Of a stretch of 8,831 nucleotides of DNA, positions 4,115 to 8,831 are shown piece by piece. How positions within the stretch are numbered: the stretch's first letter is position 1; the number at the start of each line of letters is the position of its first letter. Source of the stretch: Syntrophobacterales bacterium (lineage in GTDB: Bacteria; Desulfobacterota; Desulfobaccia; Desulfobaccales; 0-14-0-80-60-11). The DNA lies in assembly GCA_020052215.1 (NCBI GenBank), contig JAGVPN010000508.1, forward strand, positions 1-8,831, read 5' to 3'. The notes under the pieces are model-generated. The model was not told the DNA's origin and made no database searches. It worked only from the letters and a program-made list of their open reading frames with translations. A program made the translations under genes and the position numbers.

Positions 4115-6656
4115 AGGCCGGAGTGTTTTGTTCAAAGAAAGCCTCCACGAATTCCGGGATGTCCTCATCGCTCCGCAATTGAATATCCAACTGGCGGGTG
4201 AACCCGATGAGGCGGCCCAGAACCCGGAGGCGATTTTCCAGGTCTTCCCGGGGCAGATGCAGCACCTTGGCCACCACCAGATCTCCCTTGGTATCCACCT
4301 TGAAATGATACTGCGACAGAATCTTGGCCAGCAACTGAGCCCTCCGGGAGCGCCGGGTCAGGTCGGTGACCCCGCCCACGAACCTAAAGTAGATGTGGTT
4401 CCGCTGCGGGTCGGGATCTATCCTGGCGTCCACCAGATTGAAGTGGTAACCCAGCCGCAGGTGAAGATTCATATAGGTGTCGGTGACCACCGCCAGGTTG
4501 AACCCCGAAACGGTGGCGGCCCCGGGCGTTTCGGCCCAGGTCTTGGTGAGGCTGGACATCATCCCCTTGAAATCAACGGGGACGGCTTCCGTGCTCCAGA
4601 CCCCGGGGCCGGAGAGCCCTTCCCACAGCGCCTGCATGGGGGCCGAGCGGATCTGTTCCGGATATAGCCTGCTCCCTGCAACTTCTGGGTCGATCCCGCC
4701 GCCCAGGTCCAGGATTTTCAAGCCCAGGGGTATATCGGAGACCAGGGTAAAGATATGGACTCCTTTGAAGCGCTTCACCAGCCGGGGCAGGTCCATGAGC
4801 TCTTCCACGGCCTTCTCATGGATGAACCTGATGACGTCGTGCACGGACCGGCAGCCCTGGGGGGTAAAATCCGGGGCCGTGGGGTCAATGAGGTGCAAGG
4901 GTGCGATGCGGCTCAGGAGCCGACGCAGCAGCCGGAACTCGGGAGCGTCTTCAAAGGCCAGAGATTGCACCAACTCATACTGCAGCAACTCGCTCACCCG
5001 TCCGTCATAGACGATACGACCCTTGGTATCCACCGTAATCTGCATGCCTTCTTTCAAAAACTCCGTGGCGCCTTCCACCCCCACCAGGGTGGGGACCCGG
5101 AACTCCCGGGCAATGGTGGCCAGGTGCCCCGCCGCGGAACCCCTCTCGGCAATGATGGCCGCAGCCCGGGGCACAATGCGGGCCAGCCAGGGGGCGGTGT
5201 ACTTGGTAACCAACACCGCACCTTCAGGGAAGCTGCTCATATCCGTGTCCGAGGCGATCTGGGCCACCACCCCGGCCCCCACCCCGGCATGGGCCACCAC
5301 CCCGGTGTCCCGGAGGAGAACGGGATACAGGCCGCAACTCTCACAAATATCCTGCGTCGGCGGCGCGGCGGCCTTGGGGAACAGCAGCCCCCGGGACTGG
5401 AGGATGAGGCATTGGCCGTCTTGATTGATGGCCCACTCGATTTCCTGGGGCCGCTTGAAGTAGCGCTCCAGGGTCAAGGCCCAGCGCGCCAGTTGGCAAA
5501 CCTGGCCTTCCGACAGCGTGGCCGCTTCACGCTCTTCCGGGGGCACCTCTCCCACTTCTTCGCCTCCGCCGGTCTGCGGCCTCACCAGGGTCTGCTTGGC
5601 GGCGATTTCCTGGCGGCGAAGGCGGTGGGGATAGTCCCTTTCCACCACGAAGCGGTCCACCTGGCCCCGCCCTTCCGCCACCGTACGACCCAGTCCCCAG
5701 GAGGCATAAACCACCAGGCAGTCGCATTCTTCCCCGCTGATGTCCAGAGTATGTATCAGCCCGCTGACCCGGCTGGGGACGGTTTCCTGGGCCAGAACCG
5801 CCATGGCCGCCTCTTCCCCCAGCATCCCCATCTTTTGCCGGTAGATGAGGGCTTCGGGAGAATAGAGGCTGGCCAGCACCTTCTTATATGCCTGGATGAC
5901 CCCCCGGGTAGGCACATTGAGGAAACTTTCGTGCAACCCGGCAAAGCTCAGTTCACCGTCCTCCCCATAAGCGCTGCTCCGGATGGCCCAATGGGCTCCA
6001 CCCTTTTCCGCCTGGCGCTTAATCTCCGTGGCCGCTTCCTGGGGCACCACCCCGGCCAGGATGCTGTATTGGATCTGGCGGGAGATCTGGTATTCGTCTT
6101 TTTCTCCCGCCGACCAGGACTCCAGCCCAGCGTGAATGCGCTCCTCCAACTGATTGTACTCCAGGAAAAGGCGGTAGGCCTGGGTGGTGATGACGAAGCC
6201 GGGAGGTACCGGCAGCTGCAGGTTCTGAATAATTACCGCCAGGTTGTTGGCTTTGCCGCCGGTGAGTTCCGGGCGGTCCAGAGGAGCCTCAGCCAGGGAG
6301 ACGCTTAGCGGCATCTCGCCAGCCAGGCTGAGCCGCCCCCTAAGCTCCGACTCCAGGGGAACGAAAATGCGGTCCAGAGCGGGATGGAGATCAAGATAGC
6401 GGCTTGAGGTAATGAGATTCAGTCCTTGCACCATGTGAAGCAACAGGGTGTGCATCTCTTCGACGGTATCCGCCAGGTACTTGCGGTCGAAAATATATTC
6501 GCCGCCGGATTTCTCTCCCAAATCGGCAATAAGTTCCATTACCCGCTGGTGATTTTGCAGCAGATCCTGGAAATGCTCAAAGATCTCCGGAAAGGCCACC
6601 AAGCCCGGCTTGGGCCTCATTATCCGCTTCCAGAGGTTATGGAGATATTTCAACAT
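4113..6656 (-). CDS. PEP-synthase-like dikinase with non-canonical C-terminus
   Basis: An 847-aa cytoplasmic protein. Residues 1 to about 128 are a mostly helical N-terminal region (EIFEHFQDLLQNHQRVMELIADL, here split by position 24-46). Residues about 131-425 are the PEP/pyruvate-dikinase ATP-grasp domain: GGKANNLA (133-140), PPGFVIT (151-157), AIRSSAYGEDGELSFAG (224-240), ending EIEWAINQDG...LILQSR (405-422). Residues about 440-555 are the swivelling phosphohistidine domain with GSAAGHLATIAREF (506-519); H511 aligns with the phosphorylated histidine of PpsA. The threonine two residues before that histidine, target of the PSRP regulatory kinase in PpsA, is A509 here. From about 590 to the end there is no recognisable PEP/pyruvate TIM barrel. 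Instead there is a region with HDVIRFIHEKA (606-616), LGYHFNLVDARID (735-747) and FRFVGGVTDLTRRSRRA (757-773). I recall similar tails in deltaproteobacterial dikinase-like proteins. The substrate is therefore uncertain, and classical PEP synthesis is unlikely. The start is uncertain: ATG 6656 has a poor ribosome site, and ATG 6620 (residue 13) has GGAAG upstream. Confidence 0.87.
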   Translation of the reverse strand: MLKYLHNLWKRIMRPKPGLVAFPEIFEHFQDLLQNHQRVMELIADLGEKSGGEYIFDRKYLADTVEEMHTLLLHMVQGLNLITSSRYLDLHPALDRIFVPLESELRGRLSLAGEMPLSVSLAEAPLDRPELTGGKANNLAVIIQNLQLPVPPGFVITTQAYRLFLEYNQLEERIHAGLESWSAGEKDEYQISRQIQYSILAGVVPQEAATEIKRQAEKGGAHWAIRSSAYGEDGELSFAGLHESFLNVPTRGVIQAYKKVLASLYSPEALIYRQKMGMLGEEAAMAVLAQETVPSRVSGLIHTLDISGEECDCLVVYASWGLGRTVAEGRGQVDRFVVERDYPHRLRRQEIAAKQTLVRPQTGGGEEVGEVPPEEREAATLSEGQVCQLARWALTLERYFKRPQEIEWAINQDGQCLILQSRGLLFPKAAAPPTQDICESCGLYPVLLRDTGVVAHAGVGAGVVAQIASDTDMSSFPEGAVLVTKYTAPWLARIVPRAAAIIAERGSAAGHLATIAREFRVPTLVGVEGATEFLKEGMQITVDTKGRIVYDGRVSELLQYELVQSLAFEDAPEFRLLRRLLSRIAPLHLIDPTAPDFTPQGCRSVHDVIRFIHEKAVEELMDLPRLVKRFKGVHIFTLVSDIPLGLKILDLGGGIDPEVAGSRLYPEQIRSAPMQALWEGLSGPGVWSTEAVPVDFKGMMSSLTKTWAETPGAATVSGFNLAVVTDTYMNLHLRLGYHFNLVDARIDPDPQRNHIYFRFVGGVTDLTRRSRRAQLLAKILSQYHFKVDTKGDLVVAKVLHLPREDLENRLRVLGRLIGFTRQLDIQLRSDEDIPEFVEAFFEQNTPA

Positions 6657-6736
6657 TTAATGCCGTTCCCGGTTTCCGGTTTTTGGTTAAAAAGCTCCCT
6701 CTTGGCCTTTTCCTCTTCTTCCCTACTTCCCCTTAT
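6657..6736 (-). other. 80-nt intergenic spacer before the dikinase-like gene
   Basis: This is the longest gap inside the operon. The minus strand is strongly purine-rich (GGGGAAGTAGGGAAGAAGAGG near its start) and ends with the repetitive stretch ACCGGAAACCGGGAACGG (6679-6662). No convincing hairpin with a T-tract and no good -35/-10 pair were found. An internal promoter or RNA-processing site is possible but not shown. Confidence 0.35.
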
Positions 6737-7516
6737 TCAATGTCCGCCTCCCCCTTTGAAGAGGTAGCCCATGGCAAACCCGGTAACAATGGCGATGATT
6801 ACCGCCAAAATACCATAAGTGGCGCCGTGCCCATAAGCCAAAGATGCCAGCATGGCCGGAAACCCCACCATGACCACCTTCAGGTCGCTGTTCTGCTTGG
6901 CGATTACCTGGCCTCCCTGAACCACCGTGAGGCAAACCCGGTAAGTGCCGGGTTTAACTGCGGTAGGCAGGGGGAAAGCCCCCGTCACCGTCTGGGAATC
7001 GCCTGAACCGCCCTTTACTTTTAGGTCTCCGGGTAAAATAGCATAGACTTCATCGCTTTCCTTGAGTTGGAAAAACTGGTCCAGGAAATATTCCCGCTCC
7101 CCCTGCTCCACCCGGCCGGCGAACCGAATCTGCTGCTTCAGGGCCGGGTAACCCCAGACCGCCCCTGCCGGCGGGTCCTTCAGCAAGGGGGGGGTGGTGC
7201 TGGCGGCCAGGTAGATGGACGGAGCTCCTTGCACCTCCAATTCTCCCACGTTCATCCACAGGCCGCCGCGCCGTCCTTTCCGCATGAGGTGTTCAGTCGC
7301 AACCTGCCCGGTAATCTCGATCACCGCCTGGGCTCCCTGGGGAATTTTCCCGATCACCTTCACTTCATGCCCATTAAAAAAGGCGCCGATCTCCACCACA
7401 TCCGGCCACACCTGGATTTCCGGGGGACCATCCCCGGCCCAGGCCGGCGCCGCCAGCAACAGGCTCAGCATCAAAAGCAGGATAAGCCGGGGCCGGGCGC
7501 ATACGACAACCTTCAT
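6737..7516 (-). CDS. TIGR02186-like periplasmic/membrane-anchored protein
   Basis: A 259-aa protein with an N-terminal signal peptide (basic start, hydrophobic LILLLMLSLLLAAP, likely cleavage after AWA at residue 27), a periplasmic beta-rich region (about 30-225) and one C-terminal membrane helix (about 233-253, GATYGILAVIIAIVTGFAMG) with a short cytoplasmic tail. The pattern WPDVVEIGAFFNGHEVKVIGKIP, split here as residues 37-59, then MRKGRRGGLWMN (78-89) and SIYLAAST (100-107), fits the TIGR02186 / Alph_Pro_TM family. Members of that family are known to sit next to TauE/SafE permeases, as here: the ATG comes one base after the permease stop (TGA-G-ATG), so the two are translationally coupled. 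GGGGGG at 6-7 nt spacing could serve as its ribosome site. Probably an accessory subunit of the exporter; molecular function is uncharacterised. Confidence 0.78.
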   Translation of the reverse strand: MKVVVCARPRLILLLMLSLLLAAPAWAGDGPPEIQVWPDVVEIGAFFNGHEVKVIGKIPQGAQAVIEITGQVATEHLMRKGRRGGLWMNVGELEVQGAPSIYLAASTTPPLLKDPPAGAVWGYPALKQQIRFAGRVEQGEREYFLDQFFQLKESDEVYAILPGDLKVKGGSGDSQTVTGAFPLPTAVKPGTYRVCLTVVQGGQVIAKQNSDLKVVMVGFPAMLASLAYGHGATYGILAVIIAIVTGFAMGYLFKGGGGH

Positions 7517-7517
7517 C

Positions 7518-8453
7518 TCAATGCCCCCCTTTGTGCGCCAACATCAGGTGCGGCGGCAACACCAGGCTCACCAGCATCTGCACCATCACCAGCAAGACGA
7601 TGGAAGCCAGCAAAATCTTGAGTTGGTCGCCCTTCAGCCTTTTGCTCAAGCGCACCCCAAACTGGGCCCCAATGGTGGAACCCAGGAGCAGGATGAGGGC
7701 CAGCACCAGGTCAACGGTAAAATTGGTGATGGATTGCATGATAGTGACATTGATGCAGGTGAAGAGGATCTGGAAGAGGCTGGTGCCCACCACCACGTGC
7801 ATGGGCATCCTGAGCATGTACACCATCACCGGCACCATGATAAAGCCGCCCCCCACCCCCATGATGGCCGCCAGAATGCCCACGAAGACCCCCAGGATCA
7901 GGGGCATCAGGGGGGAAAGGGTCACTCCCGACTTTTCGAATTTCATCTGGTAAGGCAGAGATTGAACCAGGCGGGTATAGAGGGAGACCTTGGCGGGCTC
8001 GGTCACCGTCCTTTTACTTTCCACCGGTTTCTGGCGGATGCTCTGGAGGCTTTCCACGAACATGTAGCCGCCGATGACCCCCAGCATCACCACGTAGGTG
8101 ATCTTGATGACGAAATCGGCGTCCCCCATGGCCCGCAGCGCCTTGATGAGATATACCCCCAGGGTGCCCCCCAGGACGCCGCCGACGATGAGAATGATCC
8201 CCATCTTGAAGTCCACGTTGCCCAGGCGGTAATGGGCGTAGGTGCCCGAGGTGGAGGCCGCCACGATCTGGTTGGAGTCCGAGGCCGCCGCCACCGTGGA
8301 CGGGATGCCCACCATGATGAGCAGCGGGGTCAGGAGGAAGCCGCCCCCCACCCCGAACACCCCGGAGAGGAAACCCACTAATCCTCCCAGGCCAAAGAGC
8401 AGCAAGATGTTGATGCTGTTGCCCGCCAAAGGTAAATAGAGACTCAAAGACAT
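7518..8453 (-). CDS. TauE/SafE-family permease (putative sulfite/organosulfur exporter)
   Basis: A 311-aa inner-membrane protein with two homologous halves. Each half begins with the family glycine motif: GVFGVGGGFLLTP (31-43) and AAIMGVGGGFIMVP (195-208). About eight hydrophobic helices can be counted (for example 15-33, 84-103, 116-133, 182-198, 220-238, 249-266, 279-299). A hydrophilic loop of about 45 residues (135-180) joins the halves. SDSNQIVAASTSGTYAHYRLGNVDF (58-82; second-helix region) is a typical conserved stretch. Family members move sulfite, sulfoacetate, taurine-derived or other sulfur anions, and the substrate is not readable from sequence. The ATG at 8453 is preferred: AGGGAG then has 8 nt spacing, while a TTG at 8459 would have 2. 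It starts 2 nt after the stop of the upstream USP-like gene and ends 1 nt before the TIGR02186-like gene. Confidence 0.9.
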   Translation of the reverse strand: MSLSLYLPLAGNSINILLLFGLGGLVGFLSGVFGVGGGFLLTPLLIMVGIPSTVAAASDSNQIVAASTSGTYAHYRLGNVDFKMGIILIVGGVLGGTLGVYLIKALRAMGDADFVIKITYVVMLGVIGGYMFVESLQSIRQKPVESKRTVTEPAKVSLYTRLVQSLPYQMKFEKSGVTLSPLMPLILGVFVGILAAIMGVGGGFIMVPVMVYMLRMPMHVVVGTSLFQILFTCINVTIMQSITNFTVDLVLALILLLGSTIGAQFGVRLSKRLKGDQLKILLASIVLLVMVQMLVSLVLPPHLMLAHKGGH

Positions 8454-8455
8454 AC

Positions 8456-8831
8456 TCAATTCTCCCTGGTAAAATTTTGCCGACAGATATCGGCGAGACG
8501 TTCCACCTTACCCTGGACCCTCACCAGGAGGACCTCCCCTTCGAATTGCCGGTGCAGGCTCGCTAACAGGGGTGAACATTCCGTCCTCTCTTGGGGAAAA
8601 TCCCCGGCCAACCCCATGATGATGAACTGCACCGAACTCTGGGAATTGGCGAAGCGCAGGACCTCCTCGTAGAACGGCCCGGAGGATATGAAGATTTCCA
8701 TGGGGACCCCTGCCTGCTGGCAGCGCTCCCGGACTTTCCCCAGCCACAGGCGGGTGTCCTCTTCCAGGACCTCCGGAGAAATCTCGCCATTGGCTAAACT
8801 CCCCGGTTTGACCGGGAACACCGCCATCACC
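8456..8831 (-). CDS. USP-like protein, C-terminal part (cut by window edge)
   Basis: The reading frame is open to the right edge, and 124 codons are visible. A GTG and an ATG occur at the very edge (8830, 8827), but the protein there looks like strand 2 of a USP domain (MAVFPVKPGS), so the true start with strand 1 and helix 1 is probably outside. The rest fits one UspA-type domain: helix EEDTRLWLGKVRERCQQAG, strand VPMEIFISSG, helix EEVLRFANSQS, strand VQFIIMGLAG, final strand GEVLLVRV, and a short basic tail (KVERLADICRQNFTREN). After MGLAG the loop DFPQERTECSPLLASLHRQF lacks the second glycine pair, so ATP binding is doubtful. Its TGA lies 2 nt before the permease ATG, which places a stress-protein domain in the same transcript as the exporter. 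Confidence 0.7.
   Translation of the reverse strand, partial: VMAVFPVKPGSLANGEISPEVLEEDTRLWLGKVRERCQQAGVPMEIFISSGPFYEEVLRFANSQSSVQFIIMGLAGDFPQERTECSPLLASLHRQFEGEVLLVRVQGKVERLADICRQNFTREN

Noticed and set aside
4755..6308. A 517-codon open frame on the + strand, and similar ones at 3606-4667 and 7215-8381
   Set aside because: They are antisense to the dikinase-like, receiver and permease genes. Their composition is rich in His, Gln, Gly and Pro, which is typical of reverse-complement translation.
4113..6656. Annotation as classical PEP synthase (ppsA)
   Set aside because: The PEP/pyruvate-binding C-terminal barrel and its catalytic residues are not recognisable, so the symbol would overstate the function.
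1..8831. CRISPR array, tRNA or rRNA genes, insertion-sequence ends
   Set aside because: No regularly spaced repeats, no cloverleaf or rRNA-like stretches and no transposase frames were seen on either strand.

Overview
The window reads as chromosomal DNA from a GC-rich Gram-negative bacterium. The set of families (stand-alone and tandem universal stress proteins, a CheY-like receiver, a PEP-synthase-like dikinase with a non-standard C-terminus, a TauE/SafE permease and a TIGR02186-type membrane protein) most resembles Desulfobacterota (former Deltaproteobacteria, sulfate-reducing or syntrophic). That placement is an inference from gene content and style; no marker gene is present.

Left end (1-281): no protein gene. 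The minus strand carries the 3' end of a group II intron. A 34-nt domain V (78-111) has the AGC triad, a GNRA loop and a 2-nt bulge, and it is followed by a domain VI hairpin with a bulged adenosine at 44. No reverse transcriptase is present, so this is a remnant. A 9-bp inverted repeat (210-236) lies just upstream of the first gene.

282-911 (+): a small NAD(P)-binding SDR/NmrA-like reductase, alone on its strand and bracketed by a 14/15-match direct repeat (216-230 and 924-938). A convergent intergenic gap (912-1091) follows, holding a UUCG-capped hairpin that probably marks the end of the large leftward operon.

1092-8831 (-): eight genes in one direction with very short gaps, entering from beyond the right edge. 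In transcription order they are: the C-terminal part of a USP-like protein (cut by the window), a TauE/SafE permease, a TIGR02186-like periplasmic/membrane-anchored protein, an 847-aa PEP-synthase-like protein with ATP-grasp and phosphohistidine domains but no PEP/pyruvate TIM barrel, a 128-aa stand-alone receiver, and three different two-domain USPs. The first three are nearly contiguous (gaps of 2 and 1 nt), and the receiver's Shine-Dalgarno overlaps the dikinase stop codon. This suggests a coordinated module: an envelope sulfur-compound or anion exporter plus accessory protein, a cytoplasmic phospho-relay or energy-sensing part (dikinase-like protein and receiver), and a set of nucleotide-binding or degenerate stress proteins. 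The individual families are recognisable. The functional link between them is inference from gene order.
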